From Sphingobium sp. (GTDB lineage Bacteria; Pseudomonadota; Alphaproteobacteria; Sphingomonadales; Sphingomonadaceae): a stretch of 10,599 nt of DNA. Under the pieces are notes generated by a model. That model saw only the letters and a list, made by a program, of their open reading frames with translations. It made no database searches and was not told the DNA's origin. This document shows, in pieces, positions 1-6,761 of the stretch. Each line of letters starts with the position of its first letter. Position 1 is the stretch's first letter. Both the position numbers and the translations under genes were made by a program. The stretch is taken from positions 42,287 through 52,885 of the forward strand of contig JAGIAA010000021.1 of the NCBI GenBank assembly GCA_017745115.1, written 5' to 3'.

Positions 1-102
1 TGGATGGGCTTTTGGGCAATCAAGCGTGCCTATTCGGTACGATGAGGCGGCATTATGCAGCTTCGGTCAGTATTGCGAGCCTGAATCGCGATTCGAAACA
101 CG

Positions 103-129
103 ATAATTGATGTTCTAGACATCAATTAT
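103..129. promoter_or_regulatory. Perfect inverted repeat, probable operator of the XRE regulator
   Basis: Arms ATAATTGATGT (103-113) and ACATCAATTAT (119-129) are exact reverse complements, 11 bp each, with a 5-base centre. The right half recurs: TAGACATCA is found at 116-124 and again at 144-152, 28 bp downstream, the second copy running into the start codon. Such a dyad directly before a small HTH gene is the usual form of an autoregulatory operator. The dyad and repeat are seen; binding by the adjacent XRE protein is inferred. Confidence 0.6.
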
Positions 130-144
130 AGGTGTCGATATATT
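116..144 (+). promoter_or_regulatory. Sigma70-like promoter of the XRE-sulP pair, probably leaderless
   Basis: TAGACA (116-121, five of six matches to TTGACA) and TATATT (139-144, five of six to TATAAT) are separated by 17 bp. Transcription would begin about 7 bases past the -10 box, at or next to the ATG at 152, and there is no Shine-Dalgarno sequence before that ATG, so the mRNA is probably leaderless. The -35 box lies inside the inverted repeat at 103-129, so a bound repressor would block polymerase. Confidence 0.55.
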
Positions 145-151
145 AGACATC

Positions 152-415
152 ATGATGAGTTCGGCCCAAATGCGCGGTGCGCGCGCCATGCTCGGCATCG
201 ATCAGCGGGAGTTGGCGGAGATGTCCGGCGTGTCGCTCCCCACCATCCAGCGCATGGAGGCGAGCGACGGTAATGTGCGCGGGCTGGTCGACAGCTTGAC
301 CAAGGTGGTTGAGGCGCTGGATCGCGCCGGCATCGAGTTGATCGGTGACGACGTGCCGAGCCCGTCCGGCGGACGCGGCATTCGCCTGAAACAATCGGCC
401 CGTCGGGGGAACTGA
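152..415 (+). CDS. XRE-family helix-turn-helix transcriptional regulator
   Basis: An 87-residue protein made almost entirely of one XRE/Cro-CI-type HTH domain. Residues 8-62 carry the fold: RGARAMLGIDQRELAEMSGV gives helices 1-2, SLPTIQRMEA (28-37) is the recognition helix, and VDSLTKVVEALDRAGIEL is the closing helix and strand. The last 20 residues are polar and probably disordered. ATG codons stand at 152 and 155; neither has a Shine-Dalgarno sequence. The stop is one base before the sulP GTG start, so the two genes are very probably co-transcribed and translationally coupled. From context it most likely represses its own promoter and so controls the anion transporter; whether it senses a ligand cannot be seen, as there is no sensor domain. 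Confidence 0.85.
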   Translation: MMSSAQMRGARAMLGIDQRELAEMSGVSLPTIQRMEASDGNVRGLVDSLTKVVEALDRAGIELIGDDVPSPSGGRGIRLKQSARRGN

Positions 416-416
416 C

Positions 417-2114
417 GTGGCCGGCGCCGCAGCCCGCCCGAGCTTTGCCGCGCTTTACACACCCAAGATCGTCACCGTGCTGCGGGAGGGCTATGACGCT
501 GCCGGCCTGCGTGCGGACGCCATTGCCGGCCTCACCGTCGCCATCGTCGCGCTGCCGCTTTCGATGGCGATCGCGATTGCCTCGGGCGTCGGCCCGGAAC
601 GCGGGCTCTATACGGCGATCGTCGGCGGTTTCCTCGTCTCGCTGCTCGGCGGCAGCCGTTTCCAGATCGGCGGGCCCGCCGGCGCCTTCATCGTGCTCGT
701 CGCCGGGACCGTGGCCAAGCACGGGGTCGATGGCCTTGCCGTCGCTACCTTCCTCTCCGGACTCATGCTGATGGCGGTCGGCTGGCTGCGGCTCGGCACC
801 TTCATCAAGTTCATCCCCTATCCGGTGACGGTCGGTTTCACGGCGGGGATCGGCGTCATCATCTTCGCAAGCCAGTTGAGGGACCTGCTTGGCCTCACCT
901 TGGCGGGCAAGGAACCGGGCGAACTGGTGCCCAAGCTGGAAGCGCTGGCCGCAGCGTTGCCGACGATCAGCATGGCGGCCGTCGGGGTGGCGCTCGCCGC
1001 CATCGCCATCATCGTCGCCTGCCGCATCTGGCGGCCGCACTGGCCGAGCTTTCTCATCGCCGTGGCGCTGACGTCGCTCGTCGCCGCGCTGATGCATTTG
1101 CCCGTCGAAACGATCGGCACCAAATTCGGCGGCATTCCACGAGCCCTGCCGGCGCCGCAGCTGCCGGATCTCTCGCCGGAGCGCGTCGCCGCATTGCTGC
1201 CCTCCGCGTTCAGCTTCACACTGCTCGGTGCCATCGAGAGCCTGCTGTCGGCGGTGGTGGCCGACAGCATGAGCGGCGGGCGGCATCGCTCCAATTGCGA
1301 ACTGGTGGCGCAGGGCGCTGCCAACTGTGCGAGCGCCCTGTTCGGAGGTCTCTGCGTCACCGGCACGATCGCGCGCACCGCGACCAATGTGCGCGCCGGT
1401 GCACGGGGGCCGGTGGCCGGTATGCTCCACGCGCTGTTTCTGCTCGGTTTCGTTCTGATCGCCGCGCCGCTCGCCCGCTACATTCCCCTGGCAGCGCTCG
1501 CCGGGCTGCTTGCCACGGTCTGCTGGAACATGATCGAGCGCGAACAGATCGCCGCTTTGTTCCGCGCCTCGCGCGGGGCGGCGCTGGTGCTTTGCGTCAC
1601 GTTCCTCGTGGTCATCTTCCGCGATCTCAGCATGGGGATATTGGTCGGTTTCGCCCTGGGCACGCTCATCACGCTGCAGCGGCTCGCCCAGGCCATCGAA
1701 GTCGAGCAGGGCGCGCCCATGATCGAGTCCGACCGCGCCGACAGCGATAATGCGCCGACCATCGAAACCGGCGCGGCGCGCGATCCGGATATTGCTTTTT
1801 GCCGCATCTCCGGCGCCTTCTTCTTCGGATCGGCCGGGATCGTCTCGGCGACGCTGGACCGGCTCGGCGAGCATCCGCGGGCCTATGTTATCGATCTCGC
1901 CGACGTCGCCATGCTCGATTCGACGGGTGCGGCGATCATCGAGGGCTTCGCACGCAAGGTCGCCCGGCGCGGCGCGGCGCTCTACATCGCCGGGGCGCGG
2001 CCGGCTGTGCGCCATGTCCTGGTCGCCCATCATGTGACCCCGCCCCATGCCCGCTACCGGGCGACGCGCGCGGAGGCGTTCGCGGCGGCAAGGGCGGCCG
2101 AGGCCGGCCATTGA
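417..2114 (+). CDS. SulP-family inorganic anion transporter with C-terminal STAS domain
   Basis: A 565-residue inner-membrane transporter of the SulP/SLC26 family. Residues 33-425 form the hydrophobic transport domain. It includes the family-typical SGVGPERGLYTAIVGG (56-71) and GGPAGAF (85-91), a conserved glutamate in GAIESLLSA (271-279), and TGTIARTATNVRAGARGP (315-332), which matches the 'R.A.N..AGA' family motif. A cytoplasmic STAS domain follows at about 458-555, with the SpoIIAA-like DSTG at 501-504. The GTG start is chosen because GGGGGA (405-410) lies 6 bases before it and family homology begins soon after. Substrate could be sulfate, bicarbonate or another anion; SulP substrate cannot be read from sequence. 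No carbonic anhydrase or sulfate-assimilation gene is adjacent to settle it. It is the second gene of the XRE operon. Confidence 0.9.
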   Translation: MAGAAARPSFAALYTPKIVTVLREGYDAAGLRADAIAGLTVAIVALPLSMAIAIASGVGPERGLYTAIVGGFLVSLLGGSRFQIGGPAGAFIVLVAGTVAKHGVDGLAVATFLSGLMLMAVGWLRLGTFIKFIPYPVTVGFTAGIGVIIFASQLRDLLGLTLAGKEPGELVPKLEALAAALPTISMAAVGVALAAIAIIVACRIWRPHWPSFLIAVALTSLVAALMHLPVETIGTKFGGIPRALPAPQLPDLSPERVAALLPSAFSFTLLGAIESLLSAVVADSMSGGRHRSNCELVAQGAANCASALFGGLCVTGTIARTATNVRAGARGPVAGMLHALFLLGFVLIAAPLARYIPLAALAGLLATVCWNMIEREQIAALFRASRGAALVLCVTFLVVIFRDLSMGILVGFALGTLITLQRLAQAIEVEQGAPMIESDRADSDNAPTIETGAARDPDIAFCRISGAFFFGSAGIVSATLDRLGEHPRAYVIDLADVAMLDSTGAAIIEGFARKVARRGAALYIAGARPAVRHVLVAHHVTPPHARYRATRAEAFAAARAAEAGH

Positions 2115-2169
2115 CGTGGCGCGCGCCTCCGAACATCCTTTTCGCAGGATTGGGACATGGGGAGAAGAT

Positions 2170-2880
2170 ATGAAGCGGACATGGCTGGGCGCGGTCGGCG
2201 CCATCATGCTGGCGGGTGCCGCCGCGGCGCAGGACCTCAATACAGCCGAAATCGTCGTCACCGGCAGCCGCATCGAGCAGGATGGCTATTCGCGTGACAT
2301 GCCGGCGGTCGGATTGCGGCGGCCTGCCGATTATCTCGTGCAGGAGGTGATCATCAGGGGCGACACGCGCGACGCCAAGCAGCGCAGTCAGGAAATCTAC
2401 GCCATGCTGACCAAGGCAATCGAGCTCGCCGGCAAGAACGGCGTCGAACTCGCCTATGGCGATTATATCCTGACGCCGCTGAACGTCGGGAACATGAAGG
2501 AGCTGTCCCTTGCGAACGACAATCGGCCCGACAGCCAGCGCATCACATTTCTGGCCAAGGTGAAGCTGTCGTCGTCGATGTCAGGCAAACAAGCCCAGGA
2601 AAAGATCGAGAAATATGTCGATTCCGTGCCGGAAGTCGGCCGCGCCCAGATGGACAGCGCGGATGATCCCACCCTGTCGATCGTCGGTCCCGACGGCTAT
2701 CGCGCGCAGATCGCCGCCGTCGTCGGCGAGGATGCACGCTCGCTCGCCGCCAAGATCGGTGAGGGGTACAAGGTGCAGATCGAGGGCCTGAACATGCCAG
2801 TTCAATGGACGCGCTCAGGCCCGTCCGAAGTCTTGCTCTACATTCCCTACAAGCTGACCATCGTCCCGCAGCGTCAGTAA
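2170..2880 (+). CDS. Exported SIMPL-like protein with an N-terminal TonB-receptor-like segment
   Basis: A 236-residue protein. Residues 1-20 are a Sec signal peptide (MKRTW, a hydrophobic run, cleavage near AAAA-QD). Directly after it comes AEIVVTGSR (26-34), the same wording sphingomonad TonB-dependent receptors carry between signal peptide and plug. The remainder (57-234) fits the SIMPL (DUF541) pattern: an alpha helix over AKQRSQEIYAMLTKAIELAG, then GVELAYGDYILTPL, alternating strands, and a closing strand LLYIPYKLTIVP. No receptor barrel is present. The ATG at 2170 is chosen because GGAGA (2161-2165) precedes it and the signal peptide begins there; an in-frame ORF opens further upstream but overlaps sulP. 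It lies 55 bases after sulP and may be transcribed with it. SIMPL assignment is remote and by eye; the periplasmic location is more secure. Confidence 0.6.
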   Translation: MKRTWLGAVGAIMLAGAAAAQDLNTAEIVVTGSRIEQDGYSRDMPAVGLRRPADYLVQEVIIRGDTRDAKQRSQEIYAMLTKAIELAGKNGVELAYGDYILTPLNVGNMKELSLANDNRPDSQRITFLAKVKLSSSMSGKQAQEKIEKYVDSVPEVGRAQMDSADDPTLSIVGPDGYRAQIAAVVGEDARSLAAKIGEGYKVQIEGLNMPVQWTRSGPSEVLLYIPYKLTIVPQRQ

Positions 2881-3845
2881 CCTCGCTCCAGATCCGCGAC
2901 CGCCTCGAGCGGCTCGCCGGCGAGATAGCGATGGACATTGTCGGCGAAGCGCTTGGCCGCCTGCACATACATGGGCAGGTTGCCGCGCCCGGACATGTGC
3001 ATGGTGATGATGATGTTGGGCGCCGCCCAGAGCGGATGGTCGGCGGGCAAGGGCTCGGGATCGGCGACGTCGACGAAGGCACTACGCAGGCGCCCGCCCT
3101 TGAGCGCGGCAATCAGCGCATCCTGGTCGACCATCGATCCGCGCGCGATGTTCACGAAACGGGCGCCGGTCTTCATCGCGTCGAACTCGGCGGTGCCGAT
3201 CATATGATAGGTCTCGGGCGTCTCGGGCGCGGCGAGGATCACATAATCATATTCGCCGAGACGTGTCCGCCAGTCCTCTGCGCCGATCATGCCCTGCGCC
3301 GGATCGGCCTGCCGCCGCACACCGGTCACCATCATCCCACAGGCCTTGAGCCGCTCGCCCAGCTGCGATCCGATTGCACCATAGCCGATGATCAGCGCTT
3401 TCGCGCCATCGAGATCGTCGTTGCATGGCGGCTGCGGCAGCCATTCGCGGCGGTCCTGCGCGCGGACGACCTCGTCGACGCGCTTGGCGAGCATGAGCAC
3501 GCCCATCAGGCCATAATCGGCGACCGCCTTGGAGGTGAGGCCGGTGCCCTTGGTGACGATCACGCCGCGTTCGCGGGCGAAGCCGACCGGGATCTTGGAG
3601 AGGCCGGCAAGCGTCGTGTGCAGCCATTTGGCCTTCTTCGCGGCGAGCACCGGGCGCGGATCGTCCTCCAGCCGGAGGATATCGAGCCAGCCGATATCGG
3701 CGAGGGGCGCCAGCGCGATCGCCTCGTCCACATCGGCGAACCAGCGCACCTCGACCCGGTCGAGCGGGAGCATCGGCTCCAGCATCGGGCGCATGAGGCC
3801 GGGCGCGACGATCACCGGCTTTTGGAGGACCGGTTTCTCAGCCAA
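2874..3845 (-). CDS. D-isomer-specific 2-hydroxyacid dehydrogenase, NADP-type
   Basis: A cytoplasmic oxidoreductase interconverting a 2-keto acid and a D-2-hydroxy acid, about 323 residues from the TTG start. Visible features are the Rossmann motif GYGAIG (154-159), the catalytic arginine in NIARGS (R235), the glutamate in DPEPLP (E264) and the histidine in TMHMSG (H283). The second Rossmann strand ends in VRR (R177, R178) instead of the aspartate of NAD enzymes, which in this family points to NADP(H) and suggests a glyoxylate/hydroxypyruvate-reductase-like role. The substrate is not determinable. The start is uncertain: TTG at 3845 overlaps the cysS stop by 8 bases; an ATG at 3881 would overlap by 44 bases with no clear ribosome site; GTG at 3815 is also possible. 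It is probably co-transcribed after cysS. Its 3' end overlaps the convergent gene by 7 bp. Confidence 0.85.
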   Translation of the reverse strand: MAEKPVLQKPVIVAPGLMRPMLEPMLPLDRVEVRWFADVDEAIALAPLADIGWLDILRLEDDPRPVLAAKKAKWLHTTLAGLSKIPVGFARERGVIVTKGTGLTSKAVADYGLMGVLMLAKRVDEVVRAQDRREWLPQPPCNDDLDGAKALIIGYGAIGSQLGERLKACGMMVTGVRRQADPAQGMIGAEDWRTRLGEYDYVILAAPETPETYHMIGTAEFDAMKTGARFVNIARGSMVDQDALIAALKGGRLRSAFVDVADPEPLPADHPLWAAPNIIITMHMSGRGNLPMYVQAAKRFADNVHRYLAGEPLEAVADLERGY

Positions 3846-5310
3846 GGATCGGCTTCCAGTCCCAGCGCAAGGGATCGCCATCCATCACGTCAATGCCCGC
3901 TGCCACGAGCTGGTCTCGGATCGCGTCGGAGGCCGCGAAGTCCTGGGCCGCGCGGGCCGCCTTGCGCGTCGCGAGCAGCTCTTCGACCGCCTCGTCCTCC
4001 AGCGCCGCATCCTTCGGGCGGACGCGCAGGTCGGTGCGGGTCAGGGTGAGCAGATCGAAGCCGAGCACGGCGTCCATTGCCTCGATGAGTGCGCGCTTCT
4101 CTTCGGTCGGCACTTTCTTGATGGCGACTGCCTCGTCGAGCAGCGTCAGCGCGACCGCGGTGTTGAGGTCGTCGCTGATCGCCGCGTCGAAGCGCTCCAG
4201 CAACTCGGTGAGCTTCGGATTGCGGATCGCAGGCGCTGCGGCGAGGCCGGTGAGCGGCGCGACCGCCATCACCATCCGCTTCAGCCGCGTCAGAGCCGCC
4301 GCGAGGATCTCCCAGCTGAACTCCAGTTCGCTCCGGTAATGCGCCTGGAGGCACATCATCCGATAGGCGAGCGGGTGGAAGCCTTTGTCGATGAGCAATT
4401 GCACGCGCAGGAACTCGCCGCTCGACTTGCTCATCTTGCCAGATCGCTCGACCAGGAAGTTGTTGTGCATCCAGATGCGCGCGCCGCTGTTCTCGGCCAT
4501 GTCGAGGCCATTGGTGCAGTTATGCGCCTGGTTCTGCGCGATCTCGTTGGGATGGTGGATCTCGCGATGGTCGATGCCGCCGGTGTGGATGTCGAACGGG
4601 AAGCCGAGCACCTCGCCCGACATGACCGAGCATTCGAGATGCCAGCCCGGCGCGCCGCGGCCCCAGGGCGACTCCCATTCCATCTGCCGCGTTTCGCCCG
4701 TGGGCGTGTTGCGCCAGATGGCGAAGTCGGCGGCGTGGCGCTTGCCTTCCACTTCCTCGATCCGGGCCCCAATACCTTTGGCACCTTCCTCGGTCACGGC
4801 GCGCGCGAGGCGGCCGTAATCCGCGACAGTCGATGTGTCGAAGTAGAGCCCGCCGGGCAGGGCGTAGCAATGCTTGTCGGCAATGCCCTTCGCAAACTCG
4901 ATCATCTGCGGCACGAAGTCCGTCGCGATCGTCCATTGCGCCGGCTGGCGGATGTTGAGGGCCTTCACGTCGGCCCAATAGGCTTGCTTGTAGTGCTCGG
5001 CGATGTCCCAGATGGATTGCGCCTTCTCGGCCGCCATTTTCTCCATCTTGTCCTCGCCGGCATCGGCGTCGTCGGTGAGATGGCCGACGTCGGTGATGTT
5101 GATGACGTGGGTGAGCTTGTAGCCCTTGAAGCTCAGCGCGCGGCCCAGCGTGTCCGCGAACACATAGGCGCGCATGTTGCCGATATGGGGATAGTTATAG
5201 ACCGTCGGCCCGCACGAATAGACGCGCGCCTCACCCGGGTGGACGGGACGGAATTCCTCCGTCTGGCGAGTCAGGCTGTTGAACAGCTTCAGCGGCGTGG
5301 TCTCTGTCAT
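3838..5310 (-). CDS. cysS: Cysteinyl-tRNA synthetase
   Basis: A class I aminoacyl-tRNA synthetase of 490 residues that charges tRNA-Cys. The HIGH signature appears as PHIGN (41-45) and the KMSKS loop is intact (292-296). The zinc ligands that select cysteine are all in place: C33 (YSCGP), C227 (HLECS), H252 and E256 (IHHPNE), with the same 25- and 4-residue spacings as the Escherichia coli enzyme. The DALR helical domain and C-terminal anticodon-binding region follow (about 330-490), ending DWKPILG. Length is close to the family norm (about 460-500). No strong Shine-Dalgarno sequence precedes the ATG. It is divergent from the antiporter gene across a 140-base gap, and the downstream dehydrogenase overlaps its stop codon. 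Confidence 0.97.
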   Translation of the reverse strand: MTETTPLKLFNSLTRQTEEFRPVHPGEARVYSCGPTVYNYPHIGNMRAYVFADTLGRALSFKGYKLTHVINITDVGHLTDDADAGEDKMEKMAAEKAQSIWDIAEHYKQAYWADVKALNIRQPAQWTIATDFVPQMIEFAKGIADKHCYALPGGLYFDTSTVADYGRLARAVTEEGAKGIGARIEEVEGKRHAADFAIWRNTPTGETRQMEWESPWGRGAPGWHLECSVMSGEVLGFPFDIHTGGIDHREIHHPNEIAQNQAHNCTNGLDMAENSGARIWMHNNFLVERSGKMSKSSGEFLRVQLLIDKGFHPLAYRMMCLQAHYRSELEFSWEILAAALTRLKRMVMAVAPLTGLAAAPAIRNPKLTELLERFDAAISDDLNTAVALTLLDEAVAIKKVPTEEKRALIEAMDAVLGFDLLTLTRTDLRVRPKDAALEDEAVEELLATRKAARAAQDFAASDAIRDQLVAAGIDVMDGDPLRWDWKPILG

Positions 5311-5381
5311 GGCTGCGCCATGTGATCGGACCGGCGCTCGCGGTCAACTCCCGACCCTTGAGAGCGCTACCAGATCCCGCT

Positions 5382-5396
5382 TGCGCGCAGCGCGCA
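5382..5396. promoter_or_regulatory. Short palindrome in the divergent cysS-antiporter gap
   Basis: TGCGCGC (5382-5388) and GCGCGCA (5390-5396) are perfect inverted arms around one base. A further TGCGCA lies at 5398-5403 (partial half-site). The element sits 55 bases before the antiporter ATG and about 70 before the cysS ATG, where a regulator could act on both. GC-only palindromes arise easily by chance in DNA of this composition, so a role is weakly supported. Confidence 0.3.
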
Positions 5397-5450
5397 TTTG
5401 CGCAGACTGAGGCGTGGAAAGCGCGCGAAAGACGCGATCGAGGGGGACAT

Positions 5451-6653
5451 ATGCCGCACAGCCTGAGCACGTCCGAGGCGTTCCTGCTCGCGATGGCGAT
5501 CATCTTCACGGTGCCGTGGCTGGTCTGGCGGCTGGCGCGCGCTGACAACATCGCGCCGCTCGTCGTCGTTCAGGTCATCGGCGGCATCCTGCTGGGGCCC
5601 AGCATGCTGGGTGCGGCCTTCCCCGATTATTACACCGCCGTCTTCCGGCCCGACGTCGTGACGGCGCTCAATGGCCTCGCCTGGTGGGCGGTCATGCTGT
5701 TCGTCTGGGGCGCCGGCATCGAGCTCGACCTGCGCTCGGCCTGGGCGGATCGGCGCCAGGCCGGCACGACCGCGGCCCTGGCGCTCGTCGTGCCGTTGCT
5801 CTTCGGCAGCGTCGCGGCGCTCGTCCTGCTGCACTTTCCCGGCTGGGTCGGCACCCGCGGTGCGCCCTGGCAGACGGTCCTCGGCATCGGCATGGCCTGC
5901 GCCGTGACGGCCCTGCCCGTGCTGCTGCTCGTCATGGACGAGCTCAAGATCCTGCGCGCGCCGCTCGGCCAGCGACTGCTGCGCTATGCCAGCCTCGACG
6001 ATGTCGCCATCTGGGCAGTGCTCGCCTTCATCCTGCTCGATTGGGAACGGATCGGGCGGCAACTGGCCTTCCTTCTCGTTTTCGCCGCCGCGGCCGTCGC
6101 CATCCGCGCGCTCATGCGCCGGCTCGCCGAAAAGGACCGGTGGCCGGTCGGGATCATCTGGCTGATCGTCTGCGGTCTCGCCGCGGACTGGTCCGGGCTG
6201 CACTACATGGTCGGCGCCTTTCTGGCGGGCGCAGTCCTGGATTCCGACATGTTCGACCGTGCCCGGCTAGACAGCTTCCGCAGCACAGTCCTGCTCGTGC
6301 TGATGCCGGTCTACTTCCTGTCGACCGGGCTCAAATCAATATGGTCGGCAAATGGCCTCATGGTGCTGGGCGGCACGGCGCTGCTGTTCATCGCCGCCTT
6401 CGCGGGCAAGCTGGTCGCCGTCGGCATGGCGGGCCGCATCCTGCGCTGGCCGCGGGGCGAGGCGCTTGTCATCGGGCTGTTGCTGCAGACGAAGGGCCTC
6501 GTCGGCATCGTCTTCGCCAATGTGCTGCTCGACAAGCAGATCATCGGGGGCGACAGCTTCACGGCGCTCCTGCTCATGTCGGCGCTGAGCACGATGCTGA
6601 CAATTCCTGCGGTGAGGGGGCGGCTTCTATCCTCCAGCCAGCAGCGCCTTTGA
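5451..6653 (+). CDS. CPA2-type cation:proton antiporter (sodium/hydrogen exchanger family)
   Basis: A 400-residue polytopic inner-membrane protein with about 11-13 hydrophobic segments, expected to exchange Na+ or K+ for protons. Family marks include GGILLGPSMLG (44-54), VTALPVLLLVMDELKIL (152-168), the paired acidic residues in SLDDVAIW (D183, D184), a membrane lysine in FAGKL (K320), and LLLQTKGLVGIV (344-354). The double aspartate is the ion-binding arrangement of electrogenic NapA/NhaA-type antiporters. There is no C-terminal TrkA-N (RCK) domain of the KefB/KefC kind; the protein ends soon after the last helix. The ATG at 5451 is favoured over an earlier in-frame ATG (5322) because AGGGGG (5441-5446) is correctly placed and hydrophobic homology starts here. 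It has its own promoter region and no obvious operon partner. Confidence 0.88.
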   Translation: MPHSLSTSEAFLLAMAIIFTVPWLVWRLARADNIAPLVVVQVIGGILLGPSMLGAAFPDYYTAVFRPDVVTALNGLAWWAVMLFVWGAGIELDLRSAWADRRQAGTTAALALVVPLLFGSVAALVLLHFPGWVGTRGAPWQTVLGIGMACAVTALPVLLLVMDELKILRAPLGQRLLRYASLDDVAIWAVLAFILLDWERIGRQLAFLLVFAAAAVAIRALMRRLAEKDRWPVGIIWLIVCGLAADWSGLHYMVGAFLAGAVLDSDMFDRARLDSFRSTVLLVLMPVYFLSTGLKSIWSANGLMVLGGTALLFIAAFAGKLVAVGMAGRILRWPRGEALVIGLLLQTKGLVGIVFANVLLDKQIIGGDSFTALLLMSALSTMLTIPAVRGRLLSSSQQRL

Positions 6654-6706
6654 TTCCCTCTTACAACTGAGTCCGAGCGCAGCCGACTTTACGTCAGAAG
6701 ATCTTT

Positions 6707-6750
6707 GATCTAAAAAGATCTAAAAAGATCTAAAAAGATCTAAAAAGATC
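6707..6750. repeat. 10-bp tandem GATC/A-tract repeat before the small DNA-binding gene
   Basis: Four exact copies of TAAAAAGATC occupy 6711-6750, preceded by a partial copy (TTTGATC, 6704-6710). GATC occurs at 6707, 6717, 6727, 6737 and 6747 with exact 10-bp period, plus one more at 6700. Each full unit carries an A5 tract, so the tracts are nearly in phase with the helix and should bend the DNA. The array ends one base before the GGAG at 6752. TTGATC (6705-6710) could serve as a -35 box with TCTAAA (6729-6734) as a weak -10, but this is not convincing. Confidence 0.9.
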
Positions 6751-6761
6751 TGGAGATGAGC

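Noticed and set aside
1..45. Possible 3' end of an upstream plus-strand gene (frame 1, ending in TGA at 43-45)
   Set aside because: Only 14 codons are visible (WMGFWAIKRAYSVR); this is too little to separate from chance, though a membrane-protein tail is conceivable.
150..2273. Very long minus-strand ORF (707 residues) opposite sulP
   Set aside because: Its product is Arg/Asp/Gly-rich with no fold, as expected for the antisense frame of a GC-rich gene; the plus-strand SulP reading has clear family motifs.
2805..5325. Long plus-strand ORFs opposite the dehydrogenase and cysS
   Set aside because: Low-complexity, charged antisense shadows of two well-recognised enzymes with intact catalytic motifs.
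6700..6750. Tandem repeat as a CRISPR array or replication-origin iterons
   Set aside because: The 10-bp units have no spacers, and there is no Rep gene, DnaA-box cluster or cas gene nearby.
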